Source: Streptomyces sp. NBC_00536
Lineage (GTDB): Bacteria > Actinomycetota > Actinomycetes > Streptomycetales > Streptomycetaceae
Assembly: GCF_036346295.1 (NCBI RefSeq)
Contig: NZ_CP107819.1
Span: 2,666,001-2,730,000 of the forward strand
Direction of reading: 5' to 3'
DNA length: 64,000 bases
Part shown: positions 37,816 to 46,364 of the stretch, in pieces
Numbering within the stretch: position 1 is the stretch's first letter
Layout: each line of letters begins with the position of its first letter
Notes under the pieces: generated by a model
The model's input: the letters and a program-made list of their open reading frames with translations, nothing else
Databases searched by the model: none
Told to the model about the DNA's origin: nothing
Position numbers and translations under genes: made by a program

Positions 37816-38337
37816 TTACCGTCCGATCGTGTCGTCGAAGCACGAGCCGGTGCACGTCGCCCTGACGTGCTTGACCAGAGCGTTCCGGAACGCCGGGTCG
37901 TTCGTGAACCGCTCCTGCTGCTCGTTGAGGCGCTGGAGACGGTCGAGCCGCATCTGCGGGTACGCGCGGTCGATGGCCCGGTACTCGGCCTGCACCCGGT
38001 CACGGCACGGCCCCGCCGGCTCGTACTCCAGGAAGTCGATCAGCAGGTTCTGGTTCTCCCTGAGGCGGAAGGCGCCGTACATGCTCAGGTACAGCTCGAC
38101 GGACTCCCGGATGTACTCCACCGACCAGCTGTCGGGGTTCTCGTCGGACGCGGTGGTGCAGGAGTCATCGAGGGCCACAGCCAGCATGTCGCGGGTGACC
38201 GCCAGGTGCAGGCCTACGACGGCGCGGGCTTCGTCTCCCGGCTCCGTGGCGCCGTACACGTCGGAAGGCTTGGTCGGCTGCGGGTACGTCGGGCGCGGAG
38301 CCTGCGTTCCGTCGGGCCGGGTGTAGAGAATGGTCAT
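37816..38337 (-). CDS. hypothetical protein of the element
   Basis: 173 residues from ATG 38337, chosen for CAGGAGGCGGAACC directly upstream rather than the longer open frame. Acidic and helical (DSWSVEYIRESVELYLSMYGAFRLRENQNLLIDFLEYEP, LDRLQRLNEQQERFTNDPAFRNALVKHV). No membrane segment or known motif. First of a three-gene unit. Confidence 0.65.
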   Translation of the reverse strand: MTILYTRPDGTQAPRPTYPQPTKPSDVYGATEPGDEARAVVGLHLAVTRDMLAVALDDSCTTASDENPDSWSVEYIRESVELYLSMYGAFRLRENQNLLIDFLEYEPAGPCRDRVQAEYRAIDRAYPQMRLDRLQRLNEQQERFTNDPAFRNALVKHVRATCTGSCFDDTIGR

Positions 38338-38366
38338 GGTTCCGCCTCCTGTGGCGTTGGACCGTG

Positions 38367-38396
38367 GGCCGGCCCGGGAGGCACCCCGGGCCGGCC
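38367..38396 (-). terminator. hairpin between the two small-gene units
   Basis: GGCCGGCCCGGG (38367-38378) pairs perfectly with CCCGGGCCGGCC (38385-38396) over a 6-base loop. It lies in the leader of the 38337 gene; no U tract, so it could end upstream transcription or act as a leader structure. Confidence 0.5.
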
Positions 38397-38724
38397 GTTC
38401 TCGTCTTGCGGTGATCACTTGCGCGGTACCGCGAAGATCACGTTGCGGGTGCCCCCAAGGGCTCAGAGGCCCAGTGAATATTGGGCTCAAGGCCTTGGGA
38501 GGCTTGGGCGTAAAGGGCTCCGAGGCCTTGTGAGTATTGGGCGCGGAGCCCTACGGAGGATTGGGCCGGAGCCCTTTACCCCCTAGCCGGGAAGCGGGTC
38601 GCGCGACCCTTCCGCGGGCGCCTTCATTTGGATCGCACGCTGCACCGTTCCCGCCTCCGGGAAGGGCTGGATAGATCGGTAACGACCTGCGGTTCTCCCC
38701 TTGAGGAGAGGGGGAGGACTTGGG
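38397..38724. repeat. AAGGGCTC / TATTGGGC repeat block between operons
   Basis: No gene. A unit starting AAGGGCTC recurs at 38457 and 38513 (period 56 bp), each followed by GAGGCC and GTGA-TATTGGGC. TTGGGC recurs five times between 38481 and 38567. TAAAGGGCTCC (38511-38521) is exactly inverted as GGAGCCCTTTA (38568-38578). Confidence 0.7.
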
Positions 38725-38973
38725 TCACACGCTGGGCGAACTCGCCGCCGCGCACGCGTCCCGCCACAGCTGGTTCTGCCGCACGTTCCGCAGCAGCAGC
38801 GCCACGACCGTCCACGGAAGGACAGCCCCCTTCGCCACGTTGCACGGCCCGCAGGCGAGCACCAGGTTCCGCTGCCGCCACGTCTTCCACAGCACCCGCG
38901 GCACGTAGTGGCGGGGCTCCATGCGGCCCAGCGCAGCGGCCTCCGTGGGCCTGCGAACGACCGCGGTCCCCAT
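38725..38973 (-). CDS. small HNH-type nuclease-like protein
   Basis: 82 residues from ATG 38973 (TGATG overlap). EPRHYVPRVLWKTWRQRNLVLACGPCNVAKGAVLPW fits the HNH/HNN metal site: His, then N-L-V-L-A-C, then C-N-x-x-K-G. It is shorter than usual and only one C-x2-C is present. Last gene of a four-gene chain, then the repeat block. Confidence 0.65.
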   Translation of the reverse strand: MGTAVVRRPTEAAALGRMEPRHYVPRVLWKTWRQRNLVLACGPCNVAKGAVLPWTVVALLLRNVRQNQLWRDACAAASSPSV

Positions 38974-39350
38974 CACTCGGCACCGTCCTGGAGCGCCTGC
39001 AAGCGAGCCCGCAGCGGCAGCAGCCCGTACAGGGCGTGCGCGGTGATCGCGGCGGCCAGGTCGCCGAGGCTGGCCGGATCGAACTCCGGGTGCTCCCCGT
39101 CGATCTCCACCACGACCTTCACGTCCCGGCTCCCCGACTCGGCGAACGGGAACTGCGTCAGGTTCGCGGCCAGGAACTCGACCCGGCCGTGCCCGGGGAT
39201 GTCCACGGCAGCGACGTGCCGCATTCCGTCGTGGCGGATCCCGGACCGGTGGTTGCCCGCCGGGTGCCCGACGACGCACCACGACGGCTCATCCAGGGTG
39301 ACCGGCCCGTGGTCGAGGGTCTCGACCGTGACCGTGCGGGAAGCACTCAT
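38973..39350 (-). CDS. DUF6907-like small protein
   Basis: 125 residues from ATG 39350, overlapping the upstream stop by ATGA. VTLDEPSWCVVGHPAGNHRSGIRHDG and VEFLAANLTQFPFAE parallel the 132-residue protein at 37104 in place of the Cys/His cluster. Function unknown. Confidence 0.65.
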   Translation of the reverse strand: MSASRTVTVETLDHGPVTLDEPSWCVVGHPAGNHRSGIRHDGMRHVAAVDIPGHGRVEFLAANLTQFPFAESGSRDVKVVVEIDGEHPEFDPASLGDLAAAITAHALYGLLPLRARLQALQDGAE

Positions 39351-39619
39351 GACTGGCCGCCCTTCACGCGCATCGCCACGGGCCAGTCGCTGATGTCCAC
39401 GTAGTGCCAGGCTGCCAGGAGGCCCCGGACCACCAGGTCGTGTTCCAGCTGACCCAGGCCCTCGACGACGCGCACGGTCAGCGTCTCGTCGTCGGCGAGG
39501 ATCCCGCCCATGAAGTCCCCGTCGTCCGCCACGTGCTCGATGGTGGCGCCGCAATCGGCCAGGACGGCTGGGAGGGGCTCCGTCAGGAAGTCCCAGCGGG
39601 AGAAGGTGAAGGTGCTCAC
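39347..39619 (-). CDS. hypothetical protein of the element
   Basis: 90 residues from GTG 39619 (GTGA overlap with the upstream gene). STFTFSRWDFLTEPLPAVLADCGATIEHVADDGDFMGGILADDE; no known motif. Part of the overlapping four-gene chain. Confidence 0.65.
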   Translation of the reverse strand: MSTFTFSRWDFLTEPLPAVLADCGATIEHVADDGDFMGGILADDETLTVRVVEGLGQLEHDLVVRGLLAAWHYVDISDWPVAMRVKGGQS

Positions 39620-39978
39620 GCGGGCACCCCCGGGAGAAGCGGGTTGATCTCGACCTCGAACGGAGTGGGCAGCGGGTCCAGGTCCATGCCGAGGGCCTGG
39701 CAGATCAGGTACCGCGGGAAGAAGTCCGCCTCGAAGGCGCCCAGGTTCGGCGAGAGCAGGAGCGTGATGCGACCACCACGGACCACGACCGCGCCGAAGA
39801 ACGCCGGGTCGGTGATTTCGGAGGTCAGGATCCGGACCTCGTACTCGGCAAGCAGGGCCGCGAGGTCGGTGTCGAAGATGTAGTCGAAGGTCTTGTGGCC
39901 GGCGGGGACCCGCTCGGCGACCATCTGCATCCGCGTCGGCGCTACGGCCTTGACGACGGACGCTACGGTGTTGGACAT
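39616..39978 (-). CDS. hypothetical protein, first of the rightmost operon
   Basis: 120 residues from ATG 39978, with AGGGAG upstream. KTFDYIFDTDLAALLAEYEVRILTSEITDPAFFGAVVVRGGRITLLLSPNLGAFEADFFPRYLICQALGM resembles an actinobacterial small-protein family of unknown role. It begins an operon of four genes linked by stop/start overlaps. Confidence 0.65.
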   Translation of the reverse strand: MSNTVASVVKAVAPTRMQMVAERVPAGHKTFDYIFDTDLAALLAEYEVRILTSEITDPAFFGAVVVRGGRITLLLSPNLGAFEADFFPRYLICQALGMDLDPLPTPFEVEINPLLPGVPA

Positions 39979-40255
39979 GGTTCGACTCCCTGTAGTGAGG
40001 GGTTCGGATCACAGGCCCCGGACAGGCGTTGACGCGCCTACCGGGGCCGTCCTCGTTTCCGAGGCGACGTGTTTAGTTTGCACACGCCTATAGGTAAAGT
40101 CAACACTTGCCCAGGGAGGGCCGACCCCTCTCCCGTACACATCCAGTACACATGAGGGCAGGACACTCGGGGATAGAACGGGATAGCAGCAGAGGCAAAA
40201 CCTGCAGGTCAGGGCCCCGTTCAGTCATTTAGGCAGGCGATCAAGGGACATCCAG
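39979..40255 (-). promoter_or_regulatory. right-end non-coding region with likely promoter of the minus-strand operon
   Basis: No gene. The stretch 40070-40110 is the most A/T-rich in the element; on the minus strand it contains TTGACT followed at about 17 bp by CAAACT, a possible -35/-10 pair about 100 bp before the 39978 start. The rest is featureless up to attR. Confidence 0.4.
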
Positions 40256-40294
40256 CGCACACGGCCTGCGTTCGCCACGCGGGTGCGGCGCACA
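40256..40294. mobile_element. attR: right 39-bp attachment repeat
   Basis: Exact copy of 24667-24705. Here the left arm of the rpsT-side hairpin is reduced to GCGCAC, so the intact hairpin would be restored by excision. It defines the element as 24667-40294, 15.6 kb. Confidence 0.9.
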
Positions 40295-40324
40295 CCAAGC
40301 AGTACGAGCGGTACCAGCAGTAGC

Positions 40325-40373
40325 CGAAGGCCCCGGCCGCCCCCCTTCCCCAGGGGAGCGGCCGGGGCCTTCG
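40325..40373. terminator. bidirectional terminator between rpsT region and holA
   Basis: CGAAGGCCCCGGCCGC (40325-40340) and its exact 16-bp complement (40358-40373). It lies between convergent rpsT (before insertion) and holA, so it served both. Confidence 0.85.
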
Positions 40374-40435
40374 TGTGTCTGCGGCCTTCATGTGCCTCCC
40401 GAGCCCTCGGCGGGTGAGGGTCGGCCGGTGGGGGC

Positions 40436-41434
40436 TCAGCGGGCGGGCTGGCGGGGGCGGGCGGCGCGGGCCACCGCGACGACCGCCTTCTCCAGGGCGT
40501 ACGCCGCGTCGTCGCCGCCGCCCTTGACGCCCGCGTCGGCCTGCGCGACGGCGCGCAGGGCCTCGGAGACGCCGTCCGCCGACCAGCCCCGCATCTGCTG
40601 CCGGACCCGGTCGATCTTCCACGGCGGCATGCCGAGGTCGCGGGCGAGGTCGCCGGGGCGGGCGCCCCGGGGGGCCGAGGCCAGTTTGCCGATGGCCCGC
40701 ACCGCCTGGGCCAGCGCGCTGGTGATCAGCACCGGCGCGACCCCGGTGGACAGGGACCAGCGGAGGGCTTCGAGCGCCTCGGCCGCACGGCCCTCGACCG
40801 CGCGGTCCGCGACCGTGAAGCTGGAGGCCTCCGCCCGGCCGGTGTAGTAGCGGCCGACCACGGCCTCGTCGATGGTGCCCTCGACGTCCGCGCACAGCTG
40901 GGCCGCCGCGCTCGCCAGCTCCCGCAGGTCGCTGCCGATGGCATCGACCAGGGTCTGGCACGCCTCGGGCGTCGCCGACCGGCCGAGGGTCCGGAACTCG
41001 CCCCGTACGAACGAGAGCCGGTCCGCCGCCTTCGTCATCTTCGGGCAGGCGATCTCCCGGGCCCCCGCCTTGCGGGCCGCGTCCAGCAGGCCCTTGCCCT
41101 TGGCACCGCCCGCGTGGAGGAGGACGAGGACGATCTCCTCGTAGGGCGCGTCGAGGTACGCCTTGACTTCCTTGATCGTGTCCGCAGACAGGTCCTGCGC
41201 GTTGCGCACGACCAGGACCTTGCGCTCGGAGAAGAGCGAGGGGCTCGTCAGCTCGGCCAGCGTGCCGGGCTGGAGCTGCTCGGACGCGAGGTCGCGCACG
41301 TCGGTGTCGGCGTCGGCGGCCCGGGCGGCCGCCACCACCTCCCGCACCACGCGGTCGAGGAGCAGGTCCTCCTGGCCCACCGCGAGGGTGAGCGGGGCGA
41401 GCGGATCGTCGGTTGAGTTCTTCCTGGTGGCCAT
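40436..41434 (-). CDS. holA: DNA polymerase III subunit delta
   Basis: 332 residues from ATG 41434. HolA pattern: PLTLAVGQEDLLLDRVVREVV, SLFSERKVLVVRNAQDL, YEEIVLVLLHAGGAKGKGL, DLRELASAAAQL and the C-terminal domain with GMPPWKIDRVRQQMRGW. It opens the beta clamp as part of the clamp loader. In this genus holA normally follows rpsT directly; the element separates them here. Confidence 0.93.
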   Translation of the reverse strand: MATRKNSTDDPLAPLTLAVGQEDLLLDRVVREVVAAARAADADTDVRDLASEQLQPGTLAELTSPSLFSERKVLVVRNAQDLSADTIKEVKAYLDAPYEEIVLVLLHAGGAKGKGLLDAARKAGAREIACPKMTKAADRLSFVRGEFRTLGRSATPEACQTLVDAIGSDLRELASAAAQLCADVEGTIDEAVVGRYYTGRAEASSFTVADRAVEGRAAEALEALRWSLSTGVAPVLITSALAQAVRAIGKLASAPRGARPGDLARDLGMPPWKIDRVRQQMRGWSADGVSEALRAVAQADAGVKGGGDDAAYALEKAVVAVARAARPRQPAR

Positions 41435-41495
41435 CGCCTCCAGCATCCCACGCCGCACCGACAGCGCCCCGCCCCGGATACCGGAGAATGATCCG

Positions 41496-41738
41496 GTGAA
41501 CGTGCGCCATGTACTGGTCCTGCCCGACCGCGACGCCGCCGACGAGGTGGCCCGGGAGCTGGTCGACCGCTTCGGCCTGCCCGAGGAACCACAGCTGTTC
41601 CGCGACGCCCTGGCCGGCGAGGACGACGCCGAGGACGCCCAGTGGCTCGTGGTCGTGGAGGACCCGAAGGAACTCCTCGATCCCACGGCCCTGGACGACC
41701 TCGCCGCGGACCACGACGGCTGGCTCGAAGCCCCGTAG
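41496..41738 (+). CDS. conserved small acidic protein (80 aa)
   Basis: 80 residues from GTG 41496, with GGAG upstream. RHVLVLPDRDAADEVARELVDRFGLPEEPQLFRDALAGEDDAEDAQWLVVVEDP looks like a real, acidic single domain conserved between holA and yceI in streptomycetes. Function unknown; divergent from holA. Confidence 0.7.
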   Translation: MNVRHVLVLPDRDAADEVARELVDRFGLPEEPQLFRDALAGEDDAEDAQWLVVVEDPKELLDPTALDDLAADHDGWLEAP

Positions 41739-41794
41739 GACCACTCGCCCCCGGCTCCGGCGGCCCGTCCGGCCTGTCCGGCCCGTCCGGCCCG

Positions 41795-42676
41795 CTACGC
41801 CTTGTGGACGATCTGGACGTCGAGCTTGACCTGCACGCTCATCCCGATCGCCGCGATGCCGTGCGCCAGCATCGACTGCCAGTTCAGGGTGAAGTCCTCG
41901 CGGTGCAGTTCGACCGTGGCCCGGCAGGCCGCCCGGGTCTCGCCCTCCAGGCCCGTGCCCACCCCCAGGTACTGGGCGTCCAGGGTGACCGAGCGGCTGA
42001 CGCCGTGCAGGGTCAGGGCTCCCGCCACGGCCCAGCGCGTGCCGCTGCGGTGGATGAACCGCTCGCTGTAGAACTCCACCGTCGGGTGGCGCTGCGCGTC
42101 CAGGAAGTCGGCCGAGCGCAGGTGGTCGTCGCGCAGCCGGACCCCGGTGTCGATGCTCGCCGCGTCCATGATCACGTGCATGGAGGAGTCCTCCATGCGG
42201 TCGGCTATCCGCACCGCCCCGGCGAAGGTGTTGAACCGGCCGTGGATCCGGGCCAGGCCGATGTGCCGGGCCGTGAAGCCGATGGAGGAGTGGGCGGGGT
42301 CGAGCTCCCAGTGCCCGGGCTTCGGCAGCAGCGGCGGCTCGATCGCGTCGAGCACGATCTCCCCCAGGCCCGGCTGCGCGCGGTCCCCGACGATCGTCGC
42401 CCCGTGGTACGGCGCGTACCCCTCGGCCGAGACCGCGATCCGGTACTCCCCCTCCGGAACCGCGGCGATGAATCCGCCGTAGGGGTCGGTCTCCCCGCTG
42501 ACGATCCGTCGGCCGATCGGATCCGTTACCTCGAACCGGGCCTGACGGACCGGCTGGTGAACCGTGTCGAGCACCCGGCAGCTGAGCAGGCCCGCCATCG
42601 GCGGCAGCGTCAGCGTCGCGGATCCGGGTGGGCTGGAGCCCGCGCCCGTCTCCATACCCCGTCGGCGACTGAACAT
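41795..42676 (-). CDS. YceI-family protein with N-terminal carboxypeptidase-regulatory-like domain
   Basis: 293 residues from ATG 42676. Residues 25-110 form a carboxypeptidase-regulatory-like beta sandwich (GLLSCRVLDTVHQPVRQARFEVTDPIGR...DPYGGFIAAVPEGEYRIAVSAEGYAPY). Residues 120-293 are a YceI lipocalin fold (HWELDPAHSSIGFTARHIGLARIHGRFNTFAGAV, RDDHLRSADFLDAQRHPTVEFYSERF). YceI binds isoprenoid-type lipids. No signal peptide is obvious, so it is probably cytoplasmic. Confidence 0.88.
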   Translation of the reverse strand: MFSRRRGMETGAGSSPPGSATLTLPPMAGLLSCRVLDTVHQPVRQARFEVTDPIGRRIVSGETDPYGGFIAAVPEGEYRIAVSAEGYAPYHGATIVGDRAQPGLGEIVLDAIEPPLLPKPGHWELDPAHSSIGFTARHIGLARIHGRFNTFAGAVRIADRMEDSSMHVIMDAASIDTGVRLRDDHLRSADFLDAQRHPTVEFYSERFIHRSGTRWAVAGALTLHGVSRSVTLDAQYLGVGTGLEGETRAACRATVELHREDFTLNWQSMLAHGIAAIGMSVQVKLDVQIVHKA

Positions 42677-42742
42677 GGTTGATGCACCCCCGTGCGCTGT
42701 GTGGACTTGAGTCTTGAATCGGTCTGGCGAAAACGCATTCGA

Positions 42743-45224
42743 TCATGCCGGTGGGTTGGGGGCAAACAGAACACTCGCACCCGGTATGGCCGCGTCGCCT
42801 CCGCCGCCGACCGGCTGGAAACACCCGTAGCCCCGGACCCGCTCCGGTGACCGCCACCGAACCGTCGGTATCGGTGCGCAGTACGGCCGCCCCCGCCGCC
42901 CGCAACCGCGCGAGCGTCTGCGCCGCCGGGTGACCGTAGCGGTTGCGGGCCCCGACCGGAACGATCGCGACACGGGGGCCGATCACCGCTTGCAGGGCGG
43001 GGTCCTGGTGCGCGGAACCGTGGTGGGCGACCTTCAGGACGTCCACGGGCCCCCAGCGCGGACGGTCCCTCAGCAGCTGCCGCTGAGCGGCCGGTTCGAG
43101 GTCACCGAGCAGGAGCAGCCGCAGCCCGGCGCTGTCGACCAGCAGGGCCACGCTCGCGTCGTTGGGGCTGTCGGGCGGCGGCCCCGCCCCCGGCCCGGCG
43201 GGCGGCGGCCAGAGCACCTCCCAGGACAGCGGGCCGATCCGGCGCCGCTCCCCCGTCCGGGCCACCTCCACCGCGATGCCCGCGGCGGCCGCGGTCCGCC
43301 GCACGAACGCGGCCTGGCCCGGTGGTTCGGCCAGCGTGGTGGTCTGGATCACCCCGACGGTCCGTCCGCGCAGCACGCCGGCCAGCCCGCCCACGTGGTC
43401 GGCGTGAAAATGTGTCAGAAGCAACAGCGGCACCCGCCGCACCCCCAGGGCCCGCAGACACGCGTCCACCGGTCCGGGATCCGGGCCGGTGTCCACGACC
43501 ACCGCCGTCCCCGGCCCCGCGGACAGCACGCCCGCGTCCCCCTGGCCCACCGCGCACTGCACGTAGCGCCACCCGGGCGGCGGCCAGCCGGTGAGGGTCC
43601 GGATGAGCTGCGGGGGCCGCAGCAGGGCGAGGAGCAGGAGCAGGGCCGTCGCCGCGCAGGCCCAGCGGTACCGGCCCAGCCGCGCCGCCAGTCCCACGAC
43701 GCCCAGGGTCACCGCCGCCAGCAGCAGGCCCCCGCCGATCCCGCCCGGCCAGGACAGCTCCGCCCCGGGCAGTTGCGCACCCGCCCGGGCCACGGCGGCG
43801 ATCCACCCGGCGGGCACCCCCGCGCACCAGGCCAGCGCCCGCGCCGCGGCCATCCACACCGGGGCAACGGCGAGCGCGGCGAACCCCAGCACGGTCGCCG
43901 GACCGGCCGCCAGCTCGGCCAGCAGATTGCAGGGCACCGCCACCAGACTCACCCGGGCCGCGAGCACCGCCACCACCGGTGAGCACACCGCCTGCGCGGC
44001 CGCGGCGGCGCCCAGCGCCCCGGCGAGCCGATCCGGCACCCCGCGCCGCCGCAGGGCCCCGCTCCACCGCGGGGCCAGGGTCAGCAGGGCCCCGGTGGCC
44101 AGGACGGAGAGCAGGAAGCCGTAGCTCCGCGCCAGCCACGGGTCGAGGAGCACGAGCAGCACCACGGCCGCGGCCAGGGCCGGGATCAGGGACCTGCGCC
44201 GCCCGGTGGCGAGGGCGAGCAGGGTGACCGCACCGCAGGCGGCGGCCCGCAGCACGCTCGGCTCGGGCCGGCAGACCACCACGAAGGCCAGGGTCAGGAC
44301 CGCCCCGCCCAGGGCCGTCCCCCGCAGCGAGAGTCCGAGCCGGGGTGCCAGCCCGCGCCGCTCGGCGTGCTGCGCGGTGCTCGCGGGGCCGATCAGCAGG
44401 AACAGGACGACGGTGAGGTTGGACCCGGACACCGCCAGCAGGTGCAGCAGGTCGGTGGCGCGGAAGGCGTCGTGCAGATCGGACGGCACCCGGGAGGTGT
44501 CCCCGACCACCAGCCCCGGCAGCAGGGCCCGCGCGTCGGGCGCGAGCCCGTCGGTGGCCGTGCGCAGCCCGGCCCGCAGCCGTCCCGCGAAGCGCTGGGC
44601 GAGGTCCGGGCCGCCGGTCACCGCGGGCGGGGCGTTCCCCACGGGCCGCAGCAGGGCCACCGCCCGCTCCCCATCGCGCGCCGGAGCCAGCCGGGCCGCG
44701 ACCCGCAGCCGGGTCGAGGGCAGCAGCCCGTCCCACCCGGGGCGCCCCGCCATCACCAGCACGGGCGTGGCCACCCGGGTCCGGGTCCCGTCCGGGCCCG
44801 TCACCCCGGTCACCTCGGCGTCCAGGAGCAGCACGGGCGGCCCGGCTCCGGCCCTGGCCGGCCGTGGATCCGAGCCGACCGTCAGCTCCGCGGTGACCAG
44901 GGCGTGCTGCCGGGCGAGCCCGGCCACCGGACCGGCGCGGGCCGCGGCCCGGTCCAGCCCGGCCACCGCGGCTCCGGCGGCCGCGCAGAGCAGGACGGCC
45001 GCCACGGCGGTCCCGACCGCCCACCGGGGTTCACGGCGGCGGCACGCCACCAGGACGAGCACCCCCGCCCCCGCCGTCGCGAGCACCACCCCGGCGGCGG
45101 TCCGACCGGCCGGCGCGTCGAGGGCGAGCGCGGCCGCCGCCCAGGCGGCGAGCGCGGGCACCGCGAGCCGCAGGTCCACCGGCCCCTGAACAGGCGTCCC
45201 AGGCGGCCCCGGCGGCCGGTTCAC
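42743..45224 (-). CDS. comEC: ComEC/Rec2 competence-type membrane protein, 3' end abnormal
   Basis: About 825 conserved residues from GTG 45224. N-terminal soluble/membrane part, the Competence domain (LLHLLAVSGSNLTVVLFLL and many hydrophobic helices), then a metallo-beta-lactamase domain with LLLTHFHADHVGG, LLLLGDLEP and KVAHHGSAHQD. It forms the DNA-uptake channel in competent bacteria. The frame has no stop where homologues end: after VFPAGRRRRRR it stays open to 40221, through yceI and holA. A one-base shift in that run would give a stop at 42743, which I use as the end. The start overlaps the comEA stop by GTGA. Confidence 0.8.
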
Positions 45225-46255
45225 GGCCGGACCAGGGCGCGCAGGTCGGCGAACCGCCGCTCACCGATGCCGCTGACCTGGCGGAGCTCCTCCACGGAGC
45301 GGAAACCGCCGCGCGCGGTGCGGTAGTCGACGATGTGCCGGGCCAGCACCGGGCCGACGCCGGGCAGGCCGTCCAGTTGCTCGACCGTGGCGGTGGCGAG
45401 GCTCACCGGGCCGGGGGCCGCGGCGGAAACCCCGCCCGGCCCCGGACCGGCCCCGCCCGCACCGCTCCCGCCCGCGGCGGGCTGCGCGGGGACGCCGACC
45501 AGCACCTGCTCGCCGTCCACCAGGATCCGCGCCCGGTTCAGCCCGGAGGTGTCCGTGCCCGGCCGGACGCCCCCGGCGGCCGCCAGCGCGTCCTCGACCC
45601 GGGCCCCGGCGGGCAGCCGCCGGATCCCCGGCTCCCGGACCTTGCCGCCGACATCGACGACGATCGGCGCACCACTGGACGGCGCCGCGGCCGGAGCAGC
45701 CGATGGAGCAGCCGCCCCGGTGGGTAACGGGGTCGCCACCGCCCCCGCCGGGGCCAGCGGCGGAGCCATGGCGGCGGGCGCGGTCACCGCCTCCGGCCCC
45801 GCCGACCAGTACTGCTGTCCGGCGAACCCCACGGCCGCGACCAGCACCACCGCGACGGCCCCCAGCGTCCGCGGCTCCAGCCCGCACCGCGTCTGCACCC
45901 ACACCGGCATCCGCTCCCGCACCACGAGCGCCCACCCGCCGCGGGACGCCCGCGACTCCCCCTCCCCGGGCCCGCCGACGCCCCCACCGGGCGCAGGGCC
46001 GGGCGCAGGGCCGGGCGCAGGCCCAGGCGCGGCCACGGACACCTCCAGCGCCTCCGCCACCCCCGGTGGGTCCGGCGGGGCCTCCCTGACCCCGTCGGCG
46101 TTCAGCAGGGCCTCCGCGCGGCGGCGCAAGGCCGGGGAGGTCGGGGCGGGCGTGCGGCGGCCGGTCCGGTGGCGGGTTCGGCCGTCGGAGGCGCGGGAAC
46201 GGCCCGGGCCACTGGTGGCTCCGGAGGACGGTGAGGTACGCGTACGAAGAGTCAT
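45221..46255 (-). CDS. ComEA-type helix-hairpin-helix DNA-binding protein
   Basis: 344 residues from ATG 46255. A long Pro/Ala-rich N-terminus, one membrane helix (LGAVAVVLVAAVGFAG), a SLBB domain (PIVVDVGGKVREPGIRRLPAGARVEDAL) and a C-terminal double HhH (VEQLDGLPGVGPVLARHIVDYRTARGGFRSVEELRQVSGIGERR). It binds DNA outside the membrane for ComEC. Overlaps comEC by GTGA, as in other actinobacteria. Confidence 0.9.
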   Translation of the reverse strand: MTLRTRTSPSSGATSGPGRSRASDGRTRHRTGRRTPAPTSPALRRRAEALLNADGVREAPPDPPGVAEALEVSVAAPGPAPGPAPGPAPGGGVGGPGEGESRASRGGWALVVRERMPVWVQTRCGLEPRTLGAVAVVLVAAVGFAGQQYWSAGPEAVTAPAAMAPPLAPAGAVATPLPTGAAAPSAAPAAAPSSGAPIVVDVGGKVREPGIRRLPAGARVEDALAAAGGVRPGTDTSGLNRARILVDGEQVLVGVPAQPAAGGSGAGGAGPGPGGVSAAAPGPVSLATATVEQLDGLPGVGPVLARHIVDYRTARGGFRSVEELRQVSGIGERRFADLRALVRP

Positions 46256-46364
46256 GCCAGCGACGGTAGGGACGAATTCCCCGCCCCGTTCGGAGCCCTC
46301 GATTCCGGTGGACAGACCCTCCGTTGTGGAAAACTCCGTCACCCCTACGAGGGCCCGCGAGGAG

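Noticed and set aside
24667..40294. Element as an actinomycete integrative conjugative element (AICE)
   Set aside because: No FtsK-like transfer gene, no spread genes and no RepSA; terminase genes are present instead.
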